Assembly: GCA_913055645.1 (NCBI GenBank)
Contig: CAJXLC010000020.1
Location: forward strand, 1 to 39,491
From: an uncultured Pseudomonadota bacterium
GTDB lineage: Bacteria > Pseudomonadota > Zetaproteobacteria > Mariprofundales > Mariprofundaceae
DNA length: 39,491 nt
Reading direction: 5' to 3'
Below are positions 9,376 through 17,555 of this stretch, one piece after another. The position numbers and the translations under genes were made by a program. Under the pieces are notes generated by a model that was not told the origin of the DNA, did no database searches, and saw nothing but the letters and a program-made list of their open reading frames with translations. Numbering within the stretch: position 1 is the stretch's first letter; each line of letters starts with the position of its first letter.

Positions 9376-9390
9376 GCAAAACTCATGCCG
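9376..9390 (-). promoter_or_regulatory. Sigma-54 promoter candidate before the TPR-activator pair
   Basis: On the minus strand the site reads CGGCATGAGTTTTGC: GG and GC are separated by exactly ten bases, the -12 half TTGC is perfect and the -24 half GGCATG matches five of seven consensus positions. Predicted start is at about 9364, directly at the ATG (9363) of the TPR gene, which has no ribosome-binding site. Either the mRNA is leaderless or the site is a chance match. Confidence 0.45.
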
Positions 9391-9520
9391 AAATAATTCT
9401 TATATTTTTTTTGTTGTATTACTAAATGTCAGCCTATATTTCTAAAGCTTCATAAAGGCATACGGCATACCAAAAAGACTTATATACTAGGTTCTTTTAG
9501 AAAAGAATAATTTTCACGCA

Positions 9521-10924
9521 CTACTCAGCGGAAGCAACCAAACCTTTCTTTTTGATTTTTTCCACAAGTGTTGTGCGATTCATCGACAAAAATTTGGCAG
9601 CCTGATTTTTATTCCAATCATAGCGTTTTAGGGCTGATAGAATTAAGTGGCTTTCAAATTCATCTACAATGCCTTTAAAATCCAAATTTTCATGCTCTTC
9701 AATGTTAATACGAAAGCCCTGCAGCGCACGCTGTCCTTCATTCAACATCCGTGATGGCAAATCATCTAACGTTACCTCACCATCACGTTTTAATGTCGCA
9801 ATACGCTCAATAAGGTTCTGCAACTCACGCACATTGCCAGGCCATTGATAGTCCACAAATGCCTGTCTTGCAGCCTCATCAAAACCCTGAATCGATGCCT
9901 TCTTTTTACCATTAAACAACGCTATAAAGTGCTCTGCTAATAACAGAGAATCTTCACCACGCTCGCGCAATGCAGGCAGTTGCAATGGAATCACATTTAA
10001 GCGATAAAATAAATCCTCACGGAAGTGTCCCTCTGCAATCTCTTCTTCCAAATCTCGATGGGTGGCTGCAATCACTCGCACATCAATATGAATACTTTGA
10101 TGGCTGCCAACAGGTTCGAAACAACGTTCCTGTAAAACACGCAGTAATTTTACTTGTAATTTAGCACTCATATCACCAATTTCATCGAGAAATATGGTGC
10201 CGCCATTAGCAACTTCAAAACGACCTGGGCGTGCTCGAACAGCACCTGTAAAAGCACCCTTCACGTGCCCAAAAAGCTCTGATTCCAATAATTCTTCGGG
10301 AATTGCCCCACAATTAATCGATACAAATGGCTTGTTTGCACGGTTCCCTGATGCATGTAATAAATTCGCCAACACTTCCTTGCCTGTGCCAGACTCCCCT
10401 GTAATCAATACCGTGCTATCAGAATCTCCCAGCAACTTCGCCGTTTCACGAATTTTACAAATGGATGCACACTGCCCCATCAATAACTCAGAGCTACTAT
10501 CTGCTGCCACCTTCTTCTTCAACGTGTTGTGCTCTTGCTTAAGCTGTCGCTTTTTCATCAGCTCTTCGATTCGTAAGAGTAATTCCCCCAAATCAAACGG
10601 CTTCTTAAGAAAGTCATCTGCTCCCAATCGCACTGCCTCAACCGCAGTATTCACTTCGGAATAACCTGTCATTAAGATAATGCCCATATCAGGATCTGCT
10701 GCTTGAAATTCCTTCAACAAATCAATCCCACTACCATCTGGCAATCGAATATCGAGCACTGCAACATCATATTTGCCTTGGCTCATAGCTTCCCGCGCAC
10801 GCATGGCATTGGCCGCCGTTGTTACATGGTAGTTTGCATCTTCCAATGTTTCTTGAAGTGTCATGCGAAGATCATCTTCATCATCCACCAACAACATATA
10901 AGCAGTCTGTTTCACGTTAGGCAT
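9521..10924 (-). CDS. NtrC-family sigma-54 response regulator with intact receiver
   Basis: A two-component transcription activator. From the chosen start it has 467 residues: receiver (about 10-125) with acidic pair in LVDDEDD, phospho-acceptor Asp58 in AVLDIRLPDGSG and Lys108 in FLKKPF; AAA+ domain with Walker A GESGTGKE (176-183), GAFTGA (223-228), GGTIFLDEIGDM as Walker B; Fis-type DNA-binding helices near the C-terminus (WNKNQAAKFLSMNRTTLVEKI). ATG 10924 (MPNVKQTAYM) is preferred over a TTG at 10963; GGGGGAG abuts the ATG, closer than usual, so the start is not certain. No histidine kinase gene is adjacent. Next to the flagellar operon it may be an upper-tier flagellar regulator, but PilR, ZraR or AtoC-like roles fit the domains equally. 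Confidence 0.9.
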   Translation of the reverse strand: MPNVKQTAYMLLVDDEDDLRMTLQETLEDANYHVTTAANAMRAREAMSQGKYDVAVLDIRLPDGSGIDLLKEFQAADPDMGIILMTGYSEVNTAVEAVRLGADDFLKKPFDLGELLLRIEELMKKRQLKQEHNTLKKKVAADSSSELLMGQCASICKIRETAKLLGDSDSTVLITGESGTGKEVLANLLHASGNRANKPFVSINCGAIPEELLESELFGHVKGAFTGAVRARPGRFEVANGGTIFLDEIGDMSAKLQVKLLRVLQERCFEPVGSHQSIHIDVRVIAATHRDLEEEIAEGHFREDLFYRLNVIPLQLPALRERGEDSLLLAEHFIALFNGKKKASIQGFDEAARQAFVDYQWPGNVRELQNLIERIATLKRDGEVTLDDLPSRMLNEGQRALQGFRINIEEHENLDFKGIVDEFESHLILSALKRYDWNKNQAAKFLSMNRTTLVEKIKKKGLVASAE

Positions 10925-10989
10925 CTCCCCCGATTTGCACTTATGTACATGTTTTGAGCACAATTTAGCATCTTACAAAAAACAGAGAT

Positions 10990-11017
10990 ATTCTAGTCAC
11001 TTTGATAAAAAAGTCAA
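10990..11017 (-). promoter_or_regulatory. Sigma-70 promoter candidate for the response regulator
   Basis: On the minus strand TTGACT (five of six) and TAGAAT (five of six) are spaced by 16 bases, placing the start near 10983 and a leader of about 59 bases before the ATG at 10924. The good match and correct position support a housekeeping promoter. Confidence 0.5.
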
Positions 11018-11239
11018 AATTATGACGCTGCAAGCAAGCAGTTTTATTTATACACGCTAAAAATATTCGGTATTTCGTCAAAAAACAATCATTCACTTGG
11101 ACTCGCAATACACATCAGTAATTTCCCAGAAGTCTATTGAGTTTAGGCAATTGTCGAGTGTTACGCGTGATTGAGATGATTTTTACCTTAAAGTGATATG
11201 AAAAATAGCCAATATCCACTTTTTCGTAGTAGGTTACTC

Positions 11240-11259
11240 TAAGTCTGGTAGGCTCCTAG
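11240..11259. repeat. Solitary repeat end related to the 37206-37373 element
   Basis: TAAGTCTGGTAGGCTCCTAG matches 16 of 20 positions of the reverse complement of the left end of the inverted-repeat element at 37206. No partner end was found within 200 bases on either side, so it may be a decayed copy or a chance resemblance. Confidence 0.35.
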
Positions 11260-11321
11260 CATCAGCCTGATTCTACGACTAAACTAGGTACCACCCACTT
11301 ATTAAAATGAAGGAGGTCGCT

Positions 11322-12641
11322 ATGTCCATGTTTAAAACAGAGATGAAACAAATCATTGATATGGATGTAGCTGATATTGCCAGTTTGCCAGCTTTAAAAA
11401 GACATAGTGCAAGTCTTTTACGTTTTATATCGCGAATTATCCATCGTTTCATCAAGGATAAATGTATTCAACGCGCCTCAGCATTGGGTTATGCCTCACT
11501 CTTAGCCATTGTTCCCCTCGTTGTGCTTGGTTTTTCTGTATTTACTAGTTTCCAAGCTTTTGACACTATTTCCAGTCATGTTCGCGATGCACTTTTAGAA
11601 TACCTCATTCCGACAAGCCAACAAGCCGTGCAAAGTTACCTTGGCAACGTCACCGACAAAGCAGGAGCACTTTCTATTTTTGGTATTCTTGGCTTGCTTA
11701 TTACAGCAACGGCTCTATTGAACACCATGGAAGAAGCTTTTAATGATATCTGGCGAATCTCAAGAAAGCGCCCTTTACTTTCTAAGTTTATCACCTTTTG
11801 GTCCTTACTTACGCTATCACCTATTTTAATAGGTGCATCCATTAGTATCACATCTTATTTTGCGGCTTTGCCTATTATTCAAAATGTTGCAGAAGGGGCT
11901 TCTGCCATTCGCCATGTCCCATTTCTTATTCCATGGCTTATTTCTTCCAGTGCCATGACTGCGCTATATATGGCATTACCCAATGCCCATGTGCCTATGC
12001 GCCACGCTATTATAGGTGGTATGGTGGCTGGGGTATTATTTGAAATCGCTAAACTTGGTTTTACATTTTATGTTACTGAACTTGCCAATTATGAAAAAAT
12101 CTATGGCGCGCTTGGCACACTACCCGTCTTTCTAGTTTGGCTATATCTTGTTTGGGTATTGGTACTCATAGGCGCAGAGGTAACATTCTGTCTACAACAC
12201 CCCGAACAGTCCCAGCGCCATGACAAATGCCTTGTTCGTTCGGGTATTCGCAATTTTTTTCTTCACCTCGCACTGATACGTGCCGCACAAGCCATTCAAA
12301 AAGGGCTTAATATGCACTTAAGTGATCTTATGAAAGAAACAGATATTCCAGATAATATTTTACAAGAATGGCTAGATAATTTGTGTGACAAAGGATTGCT
12401 TAAGCAAGTCATCACGGATGATCCGCGCGGCGCATGGGTACTTGGGCAGGATGCAAATTCACTCACCCTTCGACATATCCATGATGCATTGCAGCCAGAG
12501 GTTATGGAAATACCAGAAGCATGGAAAGATAGTCCGCTAGGCAGCACATTAAATGGATTATACTTTCGTATGCAGCGCGAACACGATGTTTACCTATCCG
12601 ATGTAAGCATACAGAGTTTGCTCGATAAAGAACAAAAGTAA
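11322..12641 (+). CDS. YihY/BrkB-family inner membrane protein with C-terminal winged-helix-like domain
   Basis: The family (UPF0761; once misnamed RNase BN) consists of inner membrane proteins of uncertain function. The 439-residue product has a family signature after the first helix (CIQRASALGYASLLAIVPLVV), about six membrane helices up to residue 290, and the typical PVFLVWLYLVWVLVLIGAEVT near 265-287. The last 150 residues are soluble; helices plus a strand pair (DNILQEWLDNLCDKGLLKQV, then GAWVLG) look like a winged helix, seen also in longer family members. I start at ATG 11322, preceded by a perfect AAGGAGGT; an ATG at 11307 overlaps that site and is unlikely. Length exceeds the E. coli protein (290) because of the extra domain. 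Confidence 0.85.
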   Translation: MSMFKTEMKQIIDMDVADIASLPALKRHSASLLRFISRIIHRFIKDKCIQRASALGYASLLAIVPLVVLGFSVFTSFQAFDTISSHVRDALLEYLIPTSQQAVQSYLGNVTDKAGALSIFGILGLLITATALLNTMEEAFNDIWRISRKRPLLSKFITFWSLLTLSPILIGASISITSYFAALPIIQNVAEGASAIRHVPFLIPWLISSSAMTALYMALPNAHVPMRHAIIGGMVAGVLFEIAKLGFTFYVTELANYEKIYGALGTLPVFLVWLYLVWVLVLIGAEVTFCLQHPEQSQRHDKCLVRSGIRNFFLHLALIRAAQAIQKGLNMHLSDLMKETDIPDNILQEWLDNLCDKGLLKQVITDDPRGAWVLGQDANSLTLRHIHDALQPEVMEIPEAWKDSPLGSTLNGLYFRMQREHDVYLSDVSIQSLLDKEQK

Positions 12642-12644
12642 CTA

Positions 12645-12752
12645 TTCAGATCACTACTGATTTTTCCAAGTTCTGCGTTGAAAAATGCTTACGTGCAGGA
12701 AGTACGCTACGCTTTTTCGCATTGATCTTGAACAAATCAGTGGCAATCTGAA
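12645..12752. repeat. 108-bp imperfect hairpin repeat between yihY-like and pepP-like genes
   Basis: The outer arms TTCAGATCACTACTGATTT and AAATCAGTGGCAATCTGAA pair at 16 of 19 positions, and pairing continues inward through CAAGTTC/GATCTTG, GAAAAATGC/GCTTTTTC and ACGT-rich tips, so nearly the whole stretch folds as one stem. It begins four bases after the upstream stop codon. Its right arm, read on the minus strand, is about 85 percent alike over some 46 bases to 34051-34097, so it belongs to a dispersed family. It may end transcription in passing, but lacks a T-run. Confidence 0.75.
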
Positions 12753-12785
12753 CAGCTACGTACAAAAAACTCACAAGGAACGATT

Positions 12786-13934
12786 ATGGCCACTGCTCAA
12801 CTGATTATTTCAGATTCCGAACACAATGCGGATATGCTTTATATCTCACGTATGTTTGTCCCCGACGCATTTATTGCAATTGGTATTGATGGGTGTCAAA
12901 AAAGCACCCAGTGGCATGGATTATTCTCACCTTTAGAGGTGGATAGAGCAAAAAAACAATCAGGTTTCCATGACGTGCATCTGGATAGTATCTGGCGAGA
13001 AAAGGCAGCGTCTCATGGTTGGACTGCAAGCCTTGCCAGTACTGCGGCAGCCTTCTTAAAAGAGCATGGTATTACCAACATTACGGTTCCTGGTCAGTTT
13101 CCTTTGATGTATGCAGAACAATTGCGTGAATTGGGATTCCAAATCACTGCTCAGCAAGGCTCTTTATTCCCTCAACGAGCAATCAAAAGTGATGATGAAA
13201 TAAAACAGCTCGCACGCGCAGAGCGCCTAACCAAACGTTCTATGATGCAAGCTGAAAACTTCCTTGCCGCTTGCAGTATTGGTAATGACAATATCTTGCG
13301 TCACCCAGACGATGCCAAAACAAAAGTAAAATCCAAACATGTGCGTGCTGCCATCGAAACCTTTCTTATCAGTCAGGGTGCCATGCCAGCCCATACCATT
13401 GTCGCCTGTGGAAAAGAGGGTGCAGACCCACATAATATCGGCTCAGGTTTTATTCGCGCACACCAGTCAATCATCATTGATATTTTCCCTCGTTTGTTAG
13501 ACTCTGGTTATTGGGGCGATATGACACGCACATATGTCAAAGGCAACGCATCTGCTGAACTAAGTAAAATGTATAAAACCGTACGTGAGGGTCAGGATAT
13601 TGGTCTAAATAGCGTTGCAAATGGTGTGCATGGCGCAGATATTCATAACGCCATTCTTAACCACTTTGAAAAGCAAGGTTTCAAAACAGGGCTTAAAGGC
13701 GGTAAACAAACAGGCTTCTTCCATGGTACAGGGCATGGCGTAGGTCTCGAAATTCATGAATCTCCGCGCATTTCAGTACGTGATGATGTTTTACAGAGCA
13801 ATCAGGTCGTCACTGTAGAGCCTGGCTTGTATTATCCCAATATTGGTGGCATACGCCTTGAGGATATGGTTGTCGTACGCCATCAAGGCTGTGAAAATCT
13901 CACCAAACACCCTAGAAAACTAGAAATTCCATAA
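12786..13934 (+). CDS. Xaa-Pro aminopeptidase, M24 family
   Basis: A cytoplasmic metallopeptidase expected to remove N-terminal residues before proline. Of 382 residues the first 130 form a creatinase-like N-terminal domain; the rest is the pita-bread catalytic fold. All five metal ligands are visible: Asp232 (IIIDIFPR), Asp245 (WGDMTRT), His317 (FHGTGHGVG), Glu345 (VTVEPGLY) and Glu359 (GIRLEDMV). The ATG has AAGGA ten bases upstream. The gene stands alone behind the hairpin repeat and is followed by a 105-base gap. Proline specificity is family-level inference; a related M24 dipeptidase is possible. Methionine aminopeptidase is excluded by the N-terminal domain. Confidence 0.9.
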   Translation: MATAQLIISDSEHNADMLYISRMFVPDAFIAIGIDGCQKSTQWHGLFSPLEVDRAKKQSGFHDVHLDSIWREKAASHGWTASLASTAAAFLKEHGITNITVPGQFPLMYAEQLRELGFQITAQQGSLFPQRAIKSDDEIKQLARAERLTKRSMMQAENFLAACSIGNDNILRHPDDAKTKVKSKHVRAAIETFLISQGAMPAHTIVACGKEGADPHNIGSGFIRAHQSIIIDIFPRLLDSGYWGDMTRTYVKGNASAELSKMYKTVREGQDIGLNSVANGVHGADIHNAILNHFEKQGFKTGLKGGKQTGFFHGTGHGVGLEIHESPRISVRDDVLQSNQVVTVEPGLYYPNIGGIRLEDMVVVRHQGCENLTKHPRKLEIP

Positions 13935-14039
13935 TATAGCAAATAACCTAGCAACCAAAACAATTACAAACTTGTCAAAAATCTGCTACACTGCCGTTAA
14001 AATTCTTTGAATAAATGCAATCTATATAGGATAAGAACG

Positions 14040-14927
14040 ATGAGCCAAGAATTTCTCGACCTTTCAGGTATTAATACGCCAAGATCATCTCAGGGTGCAT
14101 TATGCGCGGAAGATTTCCCTATTCTTAAAGATCTTTCCCCTTTAAGCCTGCGTATTCTAAATGATGCTAGTCGCACCATGCGTGTATCAAAAGGTGTGGA
14201 ATTGGTTCATGAGGGTGATGCCCCACATGACCTTTATTTTATTAAGCGCGGAAAAATGTCCATTGCCAAACAGTTTGGTCAACAAATCAAAATTTTGACA
14301 TCACTATCAAAAGGCGAAACGTATGGTGAGTTTGGTATTTTACGCCAAAAATCACGTTTTGCCTCGGTTTATGCAGCAGAAGCCAGTGAAATTGTGCGTG
14401 TTGAGCTATCAGCTGTGCACCAAGTCTTGGATGCCGATCCTCATTTCAAGACGGCTCTGAATAAGATTCTTTCCCGTCGTATGCTCGACAGTTTCTTTTT
14501 TAGCCACCCTGTATTTAAGTCCTTACCCGAAGATACACGCATCCAAATTTCAAAAGAATTACCTGTTCATTTTTACAGTCGTGATACTCGTCTGTTTGCA
14601 CAAGGTGAAAAACCACAAGGTATTTTCGTTGTTTTATCAGGTGAAGTTGAAGTTCATTATCTCAATCGTAACCGTGATGACATTCTGTTAGAAATTCGCC
14701 GCGACAATGATTTGGTAGGCGAACTAGCATCAAAGAATGGTACATCATTGGCATACTCTGCGATTGCTGCCAGTGATTTGGATGTACTACTTCTAGATAA
14801 TGCTACTATGAAAATCATGCATGAGCATCATCCTGAAACATTTAAAAAATTAGAAAACTATATTAATACGCGCGCTTCACGCACGGCAGAACGCTTAAAA
14901 GAAAACAATCATCAGACTGATATTTAA
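14040..14927 (+). CDS. Protein with two cyclic-nucleotide-binding folds, no output domain
   Basis: The 295-residue product has two Crp-like beta-barrel domains. The first (about 35-150) reads VELVHEGDAPHDLYFIKRGKM, then GETYGEFGILRQKSRFAS, in which the phosphate-binding cassette with GE and Arg is partly kept. The second (about 160-270) reads TRLFAQGEKPQGIFVVLSGEVEV, then DLVGELASKNGTSLAYS, where the Arg is missing, so nucleotide binding is doubtful. There is no helix-turn-helix, kinase, membrane helix or signal peptide; the C-terminus is a charged helix. I start at ATG 14040 (MSQEFLDL), with AGGATAAG upstream; an ATG at 14007 lacks a binding site. It probably acts by protein contact. Its end overlaps the convergent UPF0104 gene by four bases. 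Confidence 0.8.
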   Translation: MSQEFLDLSGINTPRSSQGALCAEDFPILKDLSPLSLRILNDASRTMRVSKGVELVHEGDAPHDLYFIKRGKMSIAKQFGQQIKILTSLSKGETYGEFGILRQKSRFASVYAAEASEIVRVELSAVHQVLDADPHFKTALNKILSRRMLDSFFFSHPVFKSLPEDTRIQISKELPVHFYSRDTRLFAQGEKPQGIFVVLSGEVEVHYLNRNRDDILLEIRRDNDLVGELASKNGTSLAYSAIAASDLDVLLLDNATMKIMHEHHPETFKKLENYINTRASRTAERLKENNHQTDI

Positions 14928-15841
14928 TTTGAGCGCAATCCTTTTATTCCACCCAAACGCCACAACACCCATGCACCAGGAAGCGCGGCGATAGATAAAA
15001 CAATCACCCATAAAGCAGCCATCGCCGTTGCAGCGTCGGCACTGGCTCCAAAGTACACAGCAAACCCAACATACCCTGCTTCTCGCACACCAAATCCATT
15101 GAGTGAAATCGGTAATGTTGCTACCAAAGCAACCAGCCCAACCATCATTGAAAATGCTGCCCAGTTCATATCCAGACCAACCGCTAAGCCTAAAAATACA
15201 TGCGCTTGCACAATCATCATCTGAAATAGCAATGAGACAGGCAAACTACGCCACCACATATGTTGAAAACCTGATTTATGTAATGGTAACTGCTTTAAAA
15301 CAGCCAGCTTTTCAGGTAATCGTGCATGCAACCATGGATAAAGCAGCATGCCAACCCACATAGCTACAACCAATGTCACCCAACTCCACCACCAAGCTGC
15401 TGGCCAAGAAAACATCAACATACTGACTGTAATCAATGCCACCAAGGCATACATGCCGTTGGCACGATCCAAAATTACACTGGCGGCGGCACGCACACCC
15501 ATCTTGGTGCGTCCTTCACCTTTGGCCAATAAGATACCCCGTACCACATCGCCACCAATGGTTGAGGGCAAAAATAAGCTGGCAAACATACCCAAGAAAT
15601 AAAGCCTAATTTTCCGTGTTCGTGATACTTCAATCGCCAAACCTTGCGCAATCCAAGCCCATCGCAACCCGCACAACACATATCCCACCACCAAACATAG
15701 CCATGCTGCAAGCAACCACCATGGGTTTACCGCTAAAATACGTTGCCATACCTGACCCAAATCCACATAGGTCAACACACCATACAATAGCCCGAAAGTG
15801 AATATTATTTTTAAAGCAAGAATCAAATGGGAACGCGACAT
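14924..15841 (-). CDS. UPF0104/lysylphosphatidylglycerol synthase-TM-like membrane protein
   Basis: A 305-residue inner membrane protein with about eight hydrophobic helices, beginning HLILALKIIFTFGLLYGVLTY. It carries family landmarks: RLYFLGMFASLFLPSTIGGDVVRG (around 85-107), where the FxxxFLPSxxGGD pattern is typical, and ISLNGFGVREAGYVGF (around 250-265), matching the usual PxxxxGxGxREA. It lacks the soluble aminoacyl-transferase domain of MprF. Related small proteins neighbour polyprenyl-linked glycosyltransferases, as here (an ArnT-like and a GT2 gene start 90 bases away on the other strand), suggesting a lipid flippase or glycolipid role. That role is inference. Function in this family is not well established. 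Confidence 0.82.
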   Translation of the reverse strand: MSRSHLILALKIIFTFGLLYGVLTYVDLGQVWQRILAVNPWWLLAAWLCLVVGYVLCGLRWAWIAQGLAIEVSRTRKIRLYFLGMFASLFLPSTIGGDVVRGILLAKGEGRTKMGVRAAASVILDRANGMYALVALITVSMLMFSWPAAWWWSWVTLVVAMWVGMLLYPWLHARLPEKLAVLKQLPLHKSGFQHMWWRSLPVSLLFQMMIVQAHVFLGLAVGLDMNWAAFSMMVGLVALVATLPISLNGFGVREAGYVGFAVYFGASADAATAMAALWVIVLSIAALPGAWVLWRLGGIKGLRSN

Positions 15842-15864
15842 GCGGGCAACGTATCACATTTATA

Positions 15865-15886
15865 GATGCTAAAAAACCTTAGCATC
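15865..15886. promoter_or_regulatory. Eight-base perfect hairpin in the divergent UPF0104/arnT-like promoter region
   Basis: GATGCTAA and TTAGCATC pair perfectly around a six-base loop and are followed by GTTTT on the plus strand. It lies between two divergent genes, so a terminator role is unlikely unless it protects one promoter from the other; an operator for a dimeric regulator is the other reading. A second, looser pair (CGTTTTA / TAAAAC) follows at once. Confidence 0.4.
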
Positions 15887-15932
15887 GTTTTACTCGTGGG
15901 ATTTGTGATAAAACAACGATAGCCTGCGCCCT

Positions 15933-17555
15933 ATGAACCGACTCGGGAATATCCCCCAACATCATTATATATGGTATTTACTAGCCATTTGGACTGTGTT
16001 TAGCTTACCTTCTTTGGGGCTTGCGCCATTATTTGATTACGATGAGACCATTTATGCACAAACGGCTGCGGATATGATGCATTTGGGTGAATGGGTCGTA
16101 CCTACAGCCAACGGACTACAATTCTTTGAAAAACCACCCTTTACCTATTACATGATGGATTTATGTTTTAGCATATTCGGTGAGAATGCCTTTGCAGCAC
16201 GCCTGCCATCAGCTCTATTCACCTTATTCACCGCCATTTTATTATTCCGCTTTGGTCGCGACCTTCATTCCCCACAATTTGGTATGGCTGCAGCACTTAT
16301 TTTCCTTTCCATATTGGAAGTTGGCATCTTGGGGCATGCCGCCATCTTGGATGCTGTATTAAACTTCTTTATCGCAGGCTGTTTACTCAATTATTTTCGT
16401 TGGTTGCAGTCTTCTGAGCGTAAACATGCTCTCTGGTGCGCAGCCATGATGGGCTTGGCAGTAAGCATCAAAGGCCCTGTCGGTGCGGTTGTTCCTATAT
16501 TGGTCATTATGGCTGACCGCCTGATTGTCGGCGATTTGATTCGCACACTGAAAACCATTCCTTGGCTCTCTGCTTTAGCACTCTTTTTCATTACCGCCAC
16601 ACCTTGGTATTTGATGATTTTCATCGAGCATGGCATCGGTTTTTTATACGAATTTATTGTTGTGCAAAATATCGGCCGCGCCCTACATCCCATGCAAGGT
16701 CATGGTGGTGGCTGGCATTATTATATTGTCGTATTTATGGTTTCCGTGTTGCCTTGGCTGGCATGGATGCCTTATCTCATCAAGTCATGGCAAGGCAATA
16801 CACGTGAACCGCTTTCTCACATGATTCGTTTGGCTTTATTATGGAGCGTGATTGTCCTCGTATTATTCAGTTTCGCACAAACCAAGTTGCCACATTATAT
16901 CTCTTGCCTATACCCTGCGATTGCTTTGGGTCTCACCGCAGCATGGTTTCACAAAGCCGCTGATTTCTCGCAACTTCGCAACATGCAAAGAGCAACCGTG
17001 TTTATTTTGCTGCCTGTTGCGCTGGCTCTTATGGTATTTCCTATCATCTATCCAAGCCTCACAGCATGGGTACATCATCCACGTGCTATCGCCGTATTAT
17101 CGCAAGATATTCAACCAAGTTTCTTTATCACAATGGCAGGTATCGCCCTGTTCGCAGCACTGATTTACCTATGGCGCAACACTGAGCAAACATTCGCATT
17201 GCACCGCTTTATTATTCTCGGCTTACTATTGCAGTCATGCCTGATTATCCCACTCGGAACTTTTGCAGGGAAGCTTGCTCAAGCACCACAAAGCCGTATC
17301 GCTGAAACCATGCAGTCATTGCCCAAAGACATGCCTATTTACAGCTACAATTTAAACTTCCCATCCATGTCCTTTCAATCAGGGCGTTCTTATCAGGTTG
17401 TATTAAACCAACAAGGCATACAAACACTGCAGGCTGAAAGGCAAACTTATGGGCTTATTTTACGCAGTGAATCACTGCAGCAACTCCCGTGGTTAAAAAA
17501 TGTTCAGGCAACGATTGATCAAGGTGGCTTTCTGTTTTATGTGGTAAAACCATGA
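15933..17555 (+). CDS. ArnT-like polyprenyl-phosphate glycosyltransferase (GT83/PMT_2)
   Basis: A membrane transferase that moves a sugar from a polyprenyl-phosphate carrier onto a lipid or protein acceptor on the periplasmic face. The 540-residue product has a first periplasmic loop with the catalytic acidic motif (FDYDETIYAQTAADM) and the family sequence GLQFFEKPPFTYYM, then about eleven further membrane helices and a small periplasmic C-terminal domain with two-fold beta character. Its stop overlaps the next GT2 gene as ATGA, so the two form one unit: the GT2 enzyme would make the donor, this one would use it. The ATG has no clear ribosome-binding site. Substrate is unknown; aminoarabinose addition to lipid A is not supported, since the other arn genes are absent here. 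Confidence 0.85.
   Translation: MNRLGNIPQHHYIWYLLAIWTVFSLPSLGLAPLFDYDETIYAQTAADMMHLGEWVVPTANGLQFFEKPPFTYYMMDLCFSIFGENAFAARLPSALFTLFTAILLFRFGRDLHSPQFGMAAALIFLSILEVGILGHAAILDAVLNFFIAGCLLNYFRWLQSSERKHALWCAAMMGLAVSIKGPVGAVVPILVIMADRLIVGDLIRTLKTIPWLSALALFFITATPWYLMIFIEHGIGFLYEFIVVQNIGRALHPMQGHGGGWHYYIVVFMVSVLPWLAWMPYLIKSWQGNTREPLSHMIRLALLWSVIVLVLFSFAQTKLPHYISCLYPAIALGLTAAWFHKAADFSQLRNMQRATVFILLPVALALMVFPIIYPSLTAWVHHPRAIAVLSQDIQPSFFITMAGIALFAALIYLWRNTEQTFALHRFIILGLLLQSCLIIPLGTFAGKLAQAPQSRIAETMQSLPKDMPIYSYNLNFPSMSFQSGRSYQVVLNQQGIQTLQAERQTYGLILRSESLQQLPWLKNVQATIDQGGFLFYVVKP

Larger units (their letters stand above)
10925..11321. other. Divergent intergenic region between response regulator and yihY-like gene
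   Basis: About 400 AT-rich bases with no gene. It holds the minus-strand promoter candidate near 11000, a single copy of a repeat end at 11240-11259, and a perfect AAGGAGGT ribosome-binding site at 11310-11317 for the downstream gene. TTGAGA at about 11171 could be a plus-strand -35 but no good -10 follows at the right distance. Confidence 0.6.

Noticed and set aside
9440-9475. Tandem GGCATAC repeats downstream of the response regulator
   Set aside because: Only two seven-base copies; too short to call a repeat array or binding site.
10925-10963. Extended N-terminus of the response regulator from a TTG
   Set aside because: The extra 13 residues are Cys/His/Lys-rich and unlike receiver domains, and TTG has no ribosome-binding site; the ATG at 10924 is more plausible although not certain.
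12645-12752. Simple intrinsic terminator after the yihY-like gene
   Set aside because: The stem is over 40 bases per arm with mismatches, no T-run follows, and a related arm occurs elsewhere, so a repeat is the better description.
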